Below the pieces are notes generated by a model. It saw only the letters and a program-made list of their open reading frames with translations, did not search any database and was not told where the DNA came from. 64,000 bases of DNA from Diphasiastrum complanatum (Eukaryota > Streptophyta > Lycopodiopsida > Lycopodiales > Lycopodiaceae): contig CM055095.1 of assembly GCA_029204225.1 (NCBI GenBank), positions 16,088,049 through 16,152,048 on the forward strand, written 5' to 3'. This document shows, piece by piece, positions 51,301 through 63,030 of the stretch. A program made the position numbers and the translations under genes. The stretch's first letter is position 1. Each line of letters begins with the position of its first letter.

Positions 51301-53749
51301 CCAATCCAAAATTTATAACACAATCACATTACCTACTCAGATGTCTCATTTTCTTCCTCCCTTAGATTTTTTGGTCACCCGAAAAATTTCATCAGCGAAG
51401 ATACCAAAAACTCCTTTGACACTAGTAAATGCTAGGCTGTTACCCTTTTGACTACACTAGCTTAAGTATTGCTTCGTTAAAGTTGTCTGAAACTAATGGA
51501 AAATCCATAAAATTTGGATCCGGGTACTCTTTTACGATATTCAAAACACTTGTTTTTTAATCGATATAGAGCTACCTCCAAATATTATGACCTTTATTCC
51601 ATTTATTTACTTTAACAAGTATCTCAAAAGCTTTAGTTTGTCCAATTTAAAGATCAAAATCATTTAGGATAAGCCTAAAGGTGCTCCACCGAGTCCAAAA
51701 GGAAGCACCATAAATACCATTTAACTCAATTTACTGGGAGTATCGAAACTCCAGAGTTAAGTGGTTAAATAGCATAGTACCAAGGAATCGAACCCCTTTA
51801 TTGGATACATGCCTGAGAACCATACCACTACCGTCATTTTGTCAAGATCAGTTTAGAAAAATTCAGACCGATTATTACAGCTTGACCAAAAACAACAGTA
51901 CCAAAGTTTCACAATAACTGGCTTACAGATAACTATCGATGTAACACACCAAAGTTAAAAAGCCTAATGTCAAGCTGATAAGGCCTAAAACATGCATATT
52001 GCCCATGGAGAAGAAAAACCAAATTCCTCCTATCAAAATGGGGAAGCAATATCTGAAAAAATCAAGGTTACAACATTGACTACCGATCACCAAGAAACCG
52101 AAACTCCTCTTACTGGGCGCTAGTAACTTAACTTTTCTGCGTTGATTCCTAATCCACTTTTGAAACCAACTATAAAGTTACCAAAGGTCAAGCCCTTAGA
52201 AAACCTCGATCAACTGGCATGCAACAAGCATCAATACAGACATTCATGCAATTTTCCAAACTGCTGTCCTACCACATGCACCAAATCAACTATAACATTA
52301 AAAAAACCATAGGCCCACAAAATGTCATGCTCTCAATTAAAACCCTAAACCAAAACATCTTTACAAGGGTTACAAATTCCATGTGTAGACCCTAAGGGTT
52401 TCTCACCCTAATCCTAGGCTGCCACAACTTCATTTCATAAAGTGTCCAGCCGCATCCACCATCGAAATAGAGAGAGAGGATGAACAAGCTGAGGCAGGGC
52501 TGGCGCACCTCCTCGACCTTCGACCTCGCATTTCAACAACTCATATGCGTGAGAGCTCCATCTTTCGGCAACAGGAGTATACAGCGTTCAACTACGCCCA
52601 GCCTCGGTCATTCACAGACCTACAATACACTGATCACACTCCCAAAAAAAATGAGGTATAGGATGCAAAGTTTGGTATGTTGGGATTTCAATCCCAGATG
52701 CATCTACATTTCCTATGTTCACAGCAGGGGAGCGCGCCAAAAGGTAACCAGATCAGTGATAAGGAGGCGGTCAAGTAATCCTGGAACCCAAAAGCCAGTT
52801 GTCTCGCTCTCCACACACGCTGTCACAGATAGAACAGACTCCAGAAGGAAATTACAAGCTGAGGCAGGTAATTTCCCTCAGAAATCTACCAAGTTTCATC
52901 CCCTACAGGACTACACCTGGGAAATAACCCGAACTTCACAGCTTAATCATTGTCTCAAAATATGATTGCAATTCAGAAACAGACTATCTAATGGCTGCTC
53001 ATAAGCAAACTTGGAGTTCAGACAAAGCTCTCCATGCAAATTTTGGTCAGCAACCTTCTTGACCTGAAGGTACTACAGGGTTATTAAGACCAAAAGCCAT
53101 TGCATGCCTTCACCTAAGCGTCACAAATCCTGATCCATTAGCAAACAGAGTAAAGGTGGCTTTCATTAACCAACATGCATTGCTCACATTGTTCTACCAA
53201 AGTAACGAATTATTAGACTGTTACACTTTCAATCATGTTCCAACCAAGCAAGTTCTCTGGAGGATTCAGGAAGAAAACTTTTCACCCTCAACATGCAACC
53301 GACTGATCACTAATCTTGTTACACAAGGCCCATATTATCCGGATAAATCGATTTACAACCAATTTATCTATGAACTATAACCAAAATTACATGTTTTGGA
53401 ACATTTCAATTTGGTGCATGCAATCTAACCCTCTTAATAAGCAAAACCCATCAATGAAATAAGCAATCGGATCTACTCTTGTAGATCATTCTACATCCTT
53501 GAAAATTTCTCAAAACAAAGAAAATTAAGAATGAACTCACTCTAATTCTTAGCATCTTTATCAAATTCAAACAAGAAGAAGAGCACTCTACCACCAAGTT
53601 TGAAAAGCATGCTTCACACAGGAATTAGTGAATCCAAACCCAAATTCCCTTCAAAAAACACTCCATCCGGGATGTGAATCCAAGTGCGTTCTAATTCCAA
53701 TCTAATGTAAAACTTTTCTCCATCTCATCCATGACCACATCTTAGCTGG
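51301..53749. other. Spacer, no supported gene
   Basis: A 161-codon plus-strand frame (52480-52965) has no recognisable domain and no splice or codon evidence, so it is not called. Part of the segment might be the noncoding interior of an LTR element, since a primer-like site and LTR-like edge follow at 53750. Confidence 0.35.
51660..51840 (-). repeat. Possible tRNA-derived SINE (Pol III boxes)
   Basis: The minus strand has an exact B-box consensus GGTTCGATTCC (51784-51794). About 30 bases upstream is an A-box-like GGTAGTGGTATGG (near 51820-51833). Downstream sequence shows no clear tail. A decayed tRNA gene is the alternative. Confidence 0.35.
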
Positions 53750-54250
53750 GCTTTGATACCAATGTAAGGACCACTAGGGAAAACCCTTAAGATGAGGATA
53801 GGAAAACAGAACAAGAGAGACTATGGAGCAAAACCACCCAACCAAACTGAGATCCCTCCTGGAGAATCCTCCTGATCTAGCCCCCAATCCATGTGATAGC
53901 AAGAGGAGAAGTGCTCTACTAGTAACCTAGACCAAAGTCGTTGACGAAATAGTCACTACCTCAATATATAGAGAGTAGGATCATGTGCATGAACCCATGC
54001 AATCCCCATGTAGGCCAACTATAAATAGGTCACAACTCTTCATGCATTCCTCCTACCTATATTTGTCACACGTACATGCACTACTCCATATGTCTCAATT
54101 AGAGTGTCTGGGTCCTCTCAATGTCATTAGTCACAAACAAGCCTCGACGTGGAATTAAATCTAGGCGTGACCAATAATCTCGAACACTTGAGCTGGTCGG
54201 TCTATCATATTAGGAATATTCCATATCCTTTGCTGAATATGGCCATAACA
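53750..54250 (-). repeat. LTR-like sequence with primer-site-like edge
   Basis: The minus strand TGGTATCAAAGC (53750-53761) is followed outward by a TGTAAGGACC edge at 53763, as in a 5' LTR of an element running to lower coordinates. No coding interior or partner LTR is visible. The outer edge is not defined. Confidence 0.35.
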
Positions 54251-54337
54251 TATCCACTCCTCTTTGATCCTTGCTTCATCTACACATGTAGGTTCAGCAA
54301 AAGAGGTTAGAAAAACAAAATAATTTTCAAAAACTAC

Positions 54338-55363
54338 TTACTTACCCTTTTCATCATATGTGAGCCTTGAAGGCATTTGTCTTTCCCTTGATGTTCTCCT
54401 TGGCTTTTGACTTGATGATGGTCCTTCATCATCACCATCCAAAGTAGGATCCTTTCCATCAACATCAAGAATGTCAGTTCCATCCACATCACCATCAATA
54501 ATGCTTGAAGATACTTTTGGAATGGTTCCCTCATAAAAAATGACATCTCTACCAACAATCACCTTGTTAGTAGAAGGAATGTAAACCTTGTAGGCTTTAC
54601 TCACCTCACTATATCCAACAAATATACCTTGCCTTGAAGATGGATCATCCTTGGTCCTGACATCAAGAGTAATGCTGACATAGCATGTGCATCCAAAAGT
54701 TCTAAGAAAGTTGACACTCGGCCTCCTCTTGAATAGCATCTCAAAAGGTGTACTTCCATCCAAAATAGCACTCGGCCACCTTTCACATAAAGTCCTATTC
54801 TTCCTTTCAGCCACTCCATTTTTTTGCGGGGTCCTTGGTGTTGTATACTCCCGCTTGATCCCATGCACATCACAAAAGGCCTTGAACCTGGTAGACATGT
54901 ACTCTCCACCATTGCCACTCCTTAAGCATTTGATCCTTGTAGAAAATTGGTTCTCCCTTGCATTCTTGAACTTAAAAAATACATCATACATTTCATCTTC
55001 TCTCTTTAGTAGATAGATCCAACAAAATCTACTAAAATCATCAATGAAAGTTACATAGATCTTAGCTCCACTATTGCTAATTGTAGTAATTCCATGAATA
55101 TCCGAATGTACACTTTGAAAACATTTTGTATATCTACTATAAGGTAGTCTATGTGACTTTGACAAGGCACAAGACTCACAAACATGATTGATACTTTTTA
55201 AGGAACTTGGAAGACCAATCACAACTTGTTTCCTAGCCATTACCTCCAATGACTTGAAGTTGAGGTGTCCCATCCTTTTATGCCAAATCTCTTGAATAGG
55301 TATTTGCTCTCTTGCAACACATCCAACTTGGTTAGCAATGACATAAGCATCTAGTTTGAACAA
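54338..55363 (-). CDS. Copia pre-integrase and integrase
   Basis: 341 codons. [96 protein letters not shown], then a deletion (CERWPSAILDGSTPFEMLFK) and FLRTFGCTCYVSI, GIFVGYSEVSKAYKVY. Near the end RRTSRERQMPSRL is the linker to a missing RT. Confidence 0.93.
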   Translation of the reverse strand: MFKLDAYVIANQVGCVAREQIPIQEIWHKRMGHLNFKSLEVMARKQVVIGLPSSLKSINHVCESCALSKSHRLPYSRYTKCFQSVHSDIHGITTISNSGAKIYVTFIDDFSRFCWIYLLKREDEMYDVFFKFKNARENQFSTRIKCLRSGNGGEYMSTRFKAFCDVHGIKREYTTPRTPQKNGVAERKNRTLCERWPSAILDGSTPFEMLFKRRPSVNFLRTFGCTCYVSITLDVRTKDDPSSRQGIFVGYSEVSKAYKVYIPSTNKVIVGRDVIFYEGTIPKVSSSIIDGDVDGTDILDVDGKDPTLDGDDEGPSSSQKPRRTSRERQMPSRLTYDEKGK

Positions 55364-55369
55364 CTTCCC

Positions 55370-55969
55370 TTACCTTTTACCTTTTGCAATCAAGATATCC
55401 TTCCTTTTGATCATACAAGCATCTCCATCAAACTCAACTTTGAGGCCTTTACTTAGCAATTGACTCACACTAAGTAAATTCTTGGCAATAGATGGAATGA
55501 ACAAAACATCCTCCAAATGAATATTCCTATTTGTAGAGAGAGAAATAGGAATTGTGCCAATCCCTTTGATTGCACACTCATAATCATTGGCTGTGTAGAT
55601 CACCCTCTTGTCATCTCCATATGCCAACAAAGAAGTGAAGTACCCTTTGTGAAAGGTCATGTGTGAACTTGCTCCACTATCAATCCACCAAGGATCTAGA
55701 TCTCCATCATTAGCAAGCATACATGAATACATCACAAAAGCATCATCATTTGCATCTTGAACATCCAAACCATCCTCATCAAGAGTAAGATTACCTTGCT
55801 TGTCTCCTTGATCTCTCTTCTTCTTGTAGCACTCACTTGCAAAGTGTCCTTTGATGCCACAATAGAAGCACTTGAGATTTGATCTATCTTTCTTTTTGCC
55901 ATTTGAAGAAGCCTCCCCTTGATCTTGCCCTTTAGACCACTTGCTTTTGCTTTTGCCCTTGATGAACAT
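55370..55969 (-). CDS. Copia zinc knuckle and protease
   Basis: 199 codons with KCFYCGIKGHFASECYKKK, PWWIDSGASSHMTFHKGYF (intact DSGA), EDVLFIPSIAKNLLSVSQLL and FDGDACMIK. The stop at 55370 separates it from the pre-integrase frame by a few bases. Confidence 0.93.
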   Translation of the reverse strand: MFIKGKSKSKWSKGQDQGEASSNGKKKDRSNLKCFYCGIKGHFASECYKKKRDQGDKQGNLTLDEDGLDVQDANDDAFVMYSCMLANDGDLDPWWIDSGASSHMTFHKGYFTSLLAYGDDKRVIYTANDYECAIKGIGTIPISLSTNRNIHLEDVLFIPSIAKNLLSVSQLLSKGLKVEFDGDACMIKRKDILIAKGKR

Positions 55970-56026
55970 AGCCTCCTCTCCAACTTGAGATGTTGATGAA
56001 GATCCACCTCTTGCTTGAAGCCTATA

Positions 56027-56428
56027 TTATTCATTGATCAAGATCTCTTGAAGATCGATCAAACTTGGCAAAGTCTTTTGAATAGCAATACTTTGAACAA
56101 TGTTAGCATGAGCATCCAACAATCCATTAAGAACAGCTTGAACAAGCTCTCCTTCCTTAATGCTCTCATCAATGCAAGCCAACTCATCATTCAATGATTT
56201 CACTCTCAAAATAAAAGGATTTGGACTTTCTTCATTCTTTTGCAAACAAGAAAAGATTTTCCTTCTTAGAGTCAACACTCTAGAAGTATACTTGGACTCA
56301 TAAAGCTTCTTCAAAGCTTCCCAAGCCTCACTTAATGAAGTACTCTTACCAACTTCTTTGAGAAGCGCATTGGTAACATTCATCTTTATCATGCGTAGAG
56401 CCTTCTTGGTCCTCTTGCCATACCTCAC
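56027..56428 (-). pseudogene. Copia gag core (UBN2)
   Basis: KKALRMIKMNVTNALLKEVG, SLSEAWEALKKLYESKYTSR, SPNPFILRVKSLNDELACID and ELVQAVLNGLLDAHANIVQS. This is the same subfamily as the reversed gag piece at 17800-18215. It is separated from the next frame by a stop near 56027. Confidence 0.9.
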
Positions 56429-56455
56429 TTGATCTTGTTGTGTTGCTGGCCTCTC

Positions 56456-56998
56456 CTGAAAATGGACAATTTTTAGAGCATTGGAAAAGCCTAGTGGTGG
56501 CTACAAGATTGCATATCAAGATATAGGCAATTGCATGTAGATTTTGAAATAATCAATTTTTTGTGATTTTGTCAAAATTCTAATATTGATTGGATCTTTA
56601 GATTGTGAGGTTACTGAACTTCATTTGAGTGTGTTTCAATCTTAGGAAGTGGCAAGAGTCATTAGGTTGAGGATAGATCATAGGTTGATCAAGATTTCAC
56701 TATTCTATGTGTTGAATTGATTGGTATACATGCTAGAAGAAAATTGAGAAGTTTCATATCTTTGTGATTTCCTTTTGAAAACATTTGTTGTTGTTCAAAG
56801 GAGTGCTTTGTGCATTGAAACAGGTTGAAAGAGAGGATCAGGTCATTGCTACATGGGTAGGTAAGTATGCTTGTAAATCAAAATTGATCAAAAATATAAC
56901 TCTAAATAGAGTTTTGATTTACAAAAGATCCAATCTACATACACAAGAAACTCGATTTTGGTGTAGAATCCAATCTAGCATGCTCTAGCATTCATATT
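56456..56998. other. Spacer between the Copia fragment and the next LTR
   Basis: No gene or element recognised. The small frame at 56785-56988 is unsupported. Confidence 0.4.
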
Positions 56999-57747
56999 TG
57001 TTGGAGGGTTTGCGGATCCCAAGGCAACCCTAACTCTAGTTAATAAGTGAGAGGGATTTGGCACCCTGCATGTGTAAGTCCAACCCAATGATCACATAGA
57101 GATTTGATTAATTAGAAAGTCAATAAAAGGACTTTAGGCCTTTTTGTGGGACTTTTAATGTCGCAGGGTCTAAATGTCAAGTTATTGAATAAAGTTGGGT
57201 TTCCCTCCATTTGGATGGTTCCCACACTTTTTTAAATTTGAATAATTAGGGAGGTAGAAATGGACCAATAGGATTCAGAGGCCAGGGTCCTCCTCTCTAT
57301 TATAAAAAGGGACCAACTCAAGTTCCTACACATGTTCATTTCCTCATTTCAATAAAGCAGATTGGTTCTCTTCAGAATTGGATTGATGAATGTCCTTGCT
57401 CTTCTTCTTTCCTCCTCTATCTCTCATGCTTTCTTTGAGTTTGCTAGTTGTTGGATCTGAATGTTATTGGGATTGTGTGTTATTGTACTTTTTATGAGAG
57501 AGAAAGGGAGAGAGAGAAAGAGTAAGCTATTTCTATTGTGGATTGTAGTGTTAATGGATGTGCAGTGTTAATGTTTAAGGTTAATGGATGTTAGTGTTAG
57601 ACTTGGATCCTCCATTCATGTTGAAATCTGAACTATAATATCGCTCTCATGGGAACAAACCTACGCGTGACAACTAACTTCGTCTCTTTGATGCTAGATT
57701 GACTAGATCTTGGATTCAGGTTAGGCAAGGAAAGAAACCCACTACAA
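56999..57747 (+). repeat. 5' LTR of the Athila/Tat-like element
   Basis: The inner end CCCACTACA is fixed by the primer site. The outer edge TGTTGGAGGG (56999) is a guess. It contains a TATA box (CTATTATAAAAAGGG, about 57297-57311) and an AATAAAG signal near 57351, the normal LTR arrangement. Confidence 0.6.
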
Positions 57748-57750
57748 TTT

Positions 57751-57768
57751 TGGCGCCGTTGCCGGGGA
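57751..57768 (+). other. Primer binding site, tRNA-Asp
   Basis: TGGCGCCGTTGCCGGGGA is the exact complement of the plant tRNA-Asp 3' end as I recall it, and the hallmark primer site of Athila/Tat Gypsy elements. Confidence 0.92.
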
Positions 57769-58640
57769 GTTACGCCAATTTTTCAGTTTGCAGCATGTTT
57801 GTTGGATGGTTAGCTTGCATTAGGCATCTTGTCGTGGCATGAATAGTGTTAGATCTACATTTAGAGTTAGTTTGGGATTGATTTTGCTTGATTTGAGTGG
57901 ATTTGCTTGTTTGAAATCTAATCTGATTATAAAATAGAGAAAGTTATTCAGATCACCAATCTTAAGATCCATTGGATCTAAGATATCAGAAAAAACAACA
58001 AAAATCGGTCAAATTTGTCAGATTTTGGTCAAAAGGAGACAAAAAGCGTCATCAAAGCTTATAACGTTTTGCCCTCTTTCAAGAAACCTTCACTGAGCTG
58101 CAGAAACCTTCAATTTTATTCATAGAACCTTCAGTTTGAAGGTTGAAGATTAATTCTTAGCAGATTTTCAGAAACATCAAAAAAACCATCAAAAAATACC
58201 AAAATACTAAAAATACAAAAAAAAATCTTCGCTCGATTCACTGTGCATAGGTGTGATTCAAATCTATATACTACCAGGTCTGCGAAGAATAATATCAAAA
58301 ATAGAAAGGTTTTCAGAGGATCAGTAGTCATATTGCCATATTTTTGCCAAAAAAGTCACTTTTTTGCAAAAATACCAGTATAACTCTTGATCCTTCGCCA
58401 GAACCTTCGTCGAGTTTTTAGAACAATCTATCTATAGTAAAATACTATTTCTGAGTTCGGCAAAGATTCCTTCTGTTCAGATCATAGAAAATCTTGATTT
58501 TACCCTTGCCAAACTATAGAAACTATATTCTCTTGTGTCAGAAACCTTTCTTCTGATTTTCCATAGTTTTATCTGTGTCAGATCTTTCATCTGAGAGGTC
58601 GACGAAGGTTATTTTCCAAGAAATTGTCAGAAAAGTTGAT
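57769..58640 (+). other. Leader of the Athila/Tat-like element
   Basis: AT-rich, noncoding, with recurring AACCTTC and CAGAAACCTTC motifs between 58080 and 58620. No gene seen. Confidence 0.5.
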
Positions 58641-60208
58641 CAGAAAGTTTTTTTAAGGAGCTGCTCCACATGAAGTCAATCCAATTATTGTTAGAAGAGC
58701 ACCCCGTTTGGATCTACCCAAATATAATGGATTAACAGATCCAATTAGATTTCTTCAGATCTATGCTGAATCCTATGAAGTCTATGGCGAGATTTATCCT
58801 CAAGATAAACTTAAGCTGTTTCCTGTGGTCTTAACAAGCGCATCACAAGATTGGTACTATAATCAAGATGAAACTGAACATACAGATTGAGAGGTTGTTA
58901 AACAAGCCCTTATCACATGGTTCAAACCGCGAAAGTTTATGGAAGACCCTTTCCTACTTTTGAGTAAAATTAAAATGGGAAAGCGGGAAATGGTTTGAAA
59001 TTACATTGAACAGGTGAAACGCCTCAGATCTGAGTGCGAACCTGAGCTGATTAACGAAAATGCCATGATTATGTGATTTTTGTCACGTCTACCTAAACGG
59101 ATCAGACGTGAGCTGAAACGCCATAATGAGTATGCACTCTTGCAAAATGCTATAGATGATGCAATTCAGGAGGAGGATGGAGATTCAGATGATGAGCCGA
59201 ATATCAGTATGTTGCCTTATACAGCAGGGCAGACTACTACGACATCCACCATTATTGCATCAACGAATGCCAACGCTAATGCAGAAATGATGCTCAACGA
59301 GTTCGAGAAACTTGGGAAGAACTAGCAGAAACAGATGAAAACTTTGCAGTCGCAATTTGATGAGAAGATCAAAGCATTGGAAAATTTCCACGGACAAGCG
59401 AACAAGGAACTTGAAAAGTTTGCGAAACTTTTCCTACCATGGAAAATGTCTGGTGTTCTATTTGTACAGAAAATCACACCGTGAATGAGTGTCCTCAATT
59501 GAAAAAATGAATGGAGATCAGTGTTTGCCATTTGTGTAATTCGATTGATCATGAGACTACTTTTTGCAACTTCAACCCTCGGATAATTCAGCAACGGTAT
59601 GCCCAAATGGGATATCGAGAACCATAGTATGGAGAAAATCCAGCAGCTAGACAACGACAACCTGCTCTTGGAAATTCGGAACGTTTAGCCTTACCTGCCC
59701 CACAAAGCATTCCGCTCCTCCTGCCAATTTGATGAAACCAGAACCGTACATAAGTGCTGAGCAATGGAACTATGGTACTGAGCAAGAAGGTGGATCTTCA
59801 GGAGGATCTTTAGAACAGTATGCTATTCATGTTGTCGCTCAACAACAAGCCTCTAGAAATTGGACCAGAGCACCACTTGGATGCTTTGCATGTGGAAAAA
59901 ATCACACAGTCGCAAAATGTTCAAATAAAAAAAAAATTGTACCATTATGTCGTGACTGTGGTTATGGGCATTGCTATAAAGACTATCCAGCAAGACCAAA
60001 GCCACCACCAGCTACAGCTCCTGTAAATTTGATAACAATCAAGCGAAGACCAACAGCTCAGAATAAACCAAGTGCACCCTTGATGGTGGTCACCAGAGCA
60101 CAGAAGCAGAAAGAACTAGTAGTGGATCCAGTACCTGCTGATTCTATACCATTGAATGATACACCAACAGCATCGGGAGTCTATCCAAATCTTAATGCAA
60201 AAAAATGA
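58640..60208 (+). pseudogene. Gag of the Athila/Tat-like element
   Basis: DLPKYNGLTDPIRFLQIYAE, LFPVVLTSASQDWYYN, stop, TWFKPRKFMEDPFLLLSKIK, a further stop, NYIEQVKRLRSECEP, SRLPKRIRRELKRHN and LLQNAIDDAIQEE make a Retrotrans_gag domain with at least four stops. Two zinc-finger-like blocks follow (CFACGKNHTVAKC near 59880, CRDCGYGHCYKDYP near 59955). Confidence 0.85.
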
Positions 60209-61737
60209 AGATATCAGGATACGAGGCAGTGGATTAAACATCTACAAGAAGAAGAGGAGCTTGAAGTTGCTAAAGCAATAGCAGAAGTTCGTTCTTCACC
60301 ATTGCAGCCACCAAGAAATTCGCGTACGGATATGAATGACCAGTTGCATCATCATGAAGAACCCTTCAAGATGACTAAACCGGAAGCACCGCAAACAGAA
60401 CTGCTCATGACCATTTTGTCTAGCAAGATCAATATTTCATTGGGAGAGTTCCTGAAGTTGGTGTCAAAAGCAAAAGAAGTCTTAGCGCAAAAGTTAGCTC
60501 AAGAAGAACCAGAAGTCTATCAGGAGTCACTTTTTTGTGCTGGTTTTTAAGAATCTAACGAAGTACTCCATGTTGGAGCCACTTGGGAAAGTGAACAAAA
60601 GAATATCACTCTGCCGATATAGCATAGACAACCGAAGGAAGCAGCTGTGATAGATGGCGGTTTAGGAGTTAACCTGATTTCTACACATCTATGTGCAAAA
60701 TGTGAAAGATTTCAGATCCTTAAGATCCAATCTACTTGAATGATCTTTAATTAGAAAGAGAAATACACTACCAATCTCACCAATGTAGAAAAATCAGCAT
60801 CTACACACAATTTGAGATGCAAACACTAATAGAACTTGATCAAACTTGAATGAAATGATTATGTACTGTTGTTGTCCGTACAAAACCAGCAAGCTATTGT
60901 ATTTCACACGTGTGGATCCAAAAATAACAAATATAGATCATTCTACACATAGAATTGCAAGCAATCACCGAGATAGTGCACCAATGGATAGTAGAACCCA
61001 AGAGAACCATGTATAAGCATGAAATGAAATAGAGAAGAGAGAAGATCACTCTCTCCACGAGCTACATCCTTTTATAATAGGTCCAAACCCTATTTGGACA
61101 CTTGGCTTTCCCACCAAAATGCTAACCCTACTAATTTTGGTTCTTGATTCAATGTACCCAACTTATTCAAATTGAATCTACTCAAACTCGCATTCTATCT
61201 TTCCCACACTTTCAAAAAGTGTTTATTCAAATGAAATTTAGACTAATGAACTTTGAAGAGTCAACCTCTAAGTCTTCAATACCTATCAGAATTGCGGGAG
61301 TACAGTTCGTCATTACTTTCGTAGTGATGGACTTACCAGAAGCGCCAAATGTCTACCGAGTTCTATTGGGACGTCCATGGTTACGAGTTGCGCAAGTAAT
61401 TCATAACTGGGGTACCGGAAAAATCATTTTTGAAAATCATGAACATGCAGTTAAAGTTGATCCTACAACTTGGACTATCAAACCAGTGGTTCAAAAAGAA
61501 GATGACGAATTGTCAACAACGGATCACACTTGTGACCGTCTAGCGAAAAATTTGGGAGTTCATTACGATTCTCAAACAAATACTGTCAACTGGAATGAAG
61601 CTCTTGCAACAATTGATTGTACCATAGGATATATGTGTCAACAAGATAATCAATCAGATTTGAGCGAGGTTTCATTATTAGATCGAACTTTGGATACACC
61701 AATCACATTTCCACTGAATGTGCTGAATGTAGCCTAG
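60209..61737 (+). pseudogene. Gypsy protease region split by a solo LTR
   Basis: After a linker ending KINISLGEFLKLVSKAKEVL (60302-60550), AVIDGGLGVNLISTHLCAK (near 60640-60700) is the protease active-site block with D-G-G for D-S/T-G. The frame is cut by the LTR at 60703-61230 and resumes with RLMNFEEST, IPIRIAGVQFVITFVVMDLP and YRVLLGRPWLRVAQV (the LGRPWL block). The open frame that starts at 61144 is a chimera of LTR and protease. Confidence 0.85.
60703..61230 (-). repeat. Solo LTR in the protease
   Basis: 528 bp, edges TGAAAGATTTC and GTTTATTCA (TGAA/TTCA inverted ends). Flanking AATG (60699-60702 and 61231-61234) is a 4-5 bp target duplication. A minus-strand TATA (TTATAAAAGG, near 61071-61080) suggests minus orientation. 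No related LTR occurs elsewhere in the window. Confidence 0.88.
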
Positions 61738-62168
61738 ATATCAACGGAATCTATACCAGATCCGATTGAAGATGATCTCATACCTGTCAGTCATGCCTTG
61801 ACTTATGATGGCAATGCTGAACTTACGGATGAGCATATTCTAAATCATATGGATCCGACCAGATTAGCCATCTTTACAAATTTAGATCAAGTAGACAATG
61901 AGATTGGATCTAGATTTTTCAATCAAAAACTATCTCAGATCAGATCTGCTAGATCTATTCCACTTTCCAAAAATTTGATTTCTATATCATGAAAAAGATT
62001 TTGAAATTCAATCAACCAATACTTCTCAAAATTAAAAATTTCTCATAATTCAAATCAGAATATATCAGATTTGATCCAAATTTTGACAGAGACGATCTAA
62101 AAAATCAGAACCTAAAAATAGGACTGGCGAAGGTTCACTAGACAAAAAGGTTCAACAGCATAGGATCG
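61738..62168 (+). pseudogene. Post-protease region
   Basis: After the TAG at 61735-61737 a short open stretch (HALTYDGNAELTDEHILNHM near 61793-61850) continues the polyprotein. It then degenerates to AT-rich sequence. No RT block is found. Confidence 0.5.
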
Positions 62169-62760
62169 ATGACGAAGAAACAAGCTAAACAACATTATAA
62201 TACGGTCCTGAAATGGGAAAATCCCCCTCAAAAGATTGATTCAAAGAATGTGCCACCCTTACTGGATAAAGGCAAAGGAAAAGTCGAGGATGATTCTACA
62301 AGTCAAAATTCTAGCAAGACATCATCGTCTCAGAAGTCATCACCTCCACGATCAATTCTTGCTAAGAAGGCTAAGCGAAGTTCCAAGACAAGTCCTGTTC
62401 CAAACGTACCAGAGAGAGTATGTCCACTCTCCAGATCCAACGGTGCGACAATCGACACTATTTGCAAAAGATCTAACTCTGTTGGCATCAGTAGCAACTA
62501 GATGGGACTATTGTCTCCCTCCTCTAGCATTCAATCCAAATAAGCCGATGGCCTTAGAGAATATCAAAGATCAGTTGCCGGTTGCTCATTTATACTTTCG
62601 TGCAGCAATGATGGGAGGCTCCTGGGAATCATGCTTCACATCATGGACAACCTCAAAGTGGATTGTCGGAGCCCATCGTTGTTTTCTGCCACACAATTTA
62701 GATTTTAATACTGCACGCCTCGACTTTATGGAAAAGTGGAACCACAGCAAAACCGATTAA
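62169..62760 (+). CDS. Unknown ORF downstream of gag-protease
   Basis: Two overlapping frames (62169-62501 and 62236-62760), joined by a frameshift near 62450. The first half is Ser/Lys-rich and basic (KAKRSSKTSPVPNVPERVCP). The second half is a compact Trp-rich block (WDYCLPPLAFNPNKPMALEN, VAHLYFRAAMMGGSWESCF, LDFNTARLDFMEKWNH). I do not recognise it. It occupies the place of RT and integrase, so it may be an accessory (env-position) ORF of this element or captured sequence. Confidence 0.5.
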
Positions 62761-62765
62761 CTAAT

Positions 62766-63030
62766 AACCAGTATGCATCCGAACAACATACTATATAACA
62801 GTATTGAGATGAAAATCAGTTACCTTAGTGATGAATTGGGAAGCCGGATTGCCGCAAGAACCGTTTAGTCATGAATGCTTCTTCACTCCTTCAATCGCAA
62901 TCCCTTTCTTGTTTCTCACTTGCTTTCCAAAAACCGTTTGGCCGTAGCGCTTCTTATTTGAGTTCCAAATTGTCTTTCTCGTTTGTCATTTTCTAGTGGA
63001 ATCAAAACTTTGTGATTTGTTGCTCCCTAC
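62766..63030. other. Spacer, no gene seen
   Basis: Short non-repetitive stretch between the unknown ORF and the minisatellite. Confidence 0.4.

Larger units (their letters stand above)
54338..56455 (-). mobile_element. Copia fragment, gag to integrase
   Basis: Gag core, zinc knuckle, protease, pre-integrase and integrase in order on the minus strand. The gag N-terminus (above 56455) and all of RT and RNase H (below 54338) are missing, and no LTR can be assigned. Frames are long, so decay is moderate. Confidence 0.9.
56999..62765 (+). mobile_element. Athila/Tat-like Gypsy element without RT
   Basis: LTR with promoter elements ending at 57747, tRNA-Asp primer site, long leader, gag, zinc fingers, a protease interrupted by a solo LTR, and an extra ORF at 62169-62760. 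RT, RNase H and integrase are absent between protease and the extra ORF, and no 3' LTR is seen before the window ends. It is a non-autonomous or deleted derivative with many stops in gag. Confidence 0.75.

Noticed and set aside
52480-52965. 161-codon plus-strand frame
   Set aside because: No domain, no repeats and no neighbours that would give it a role; not enough to call a gene.
61144-61737. 197-codon frame taken as one gene
   Set aside because: Its first 29 codons are LTR sequence; only the part after 61231 is protease.
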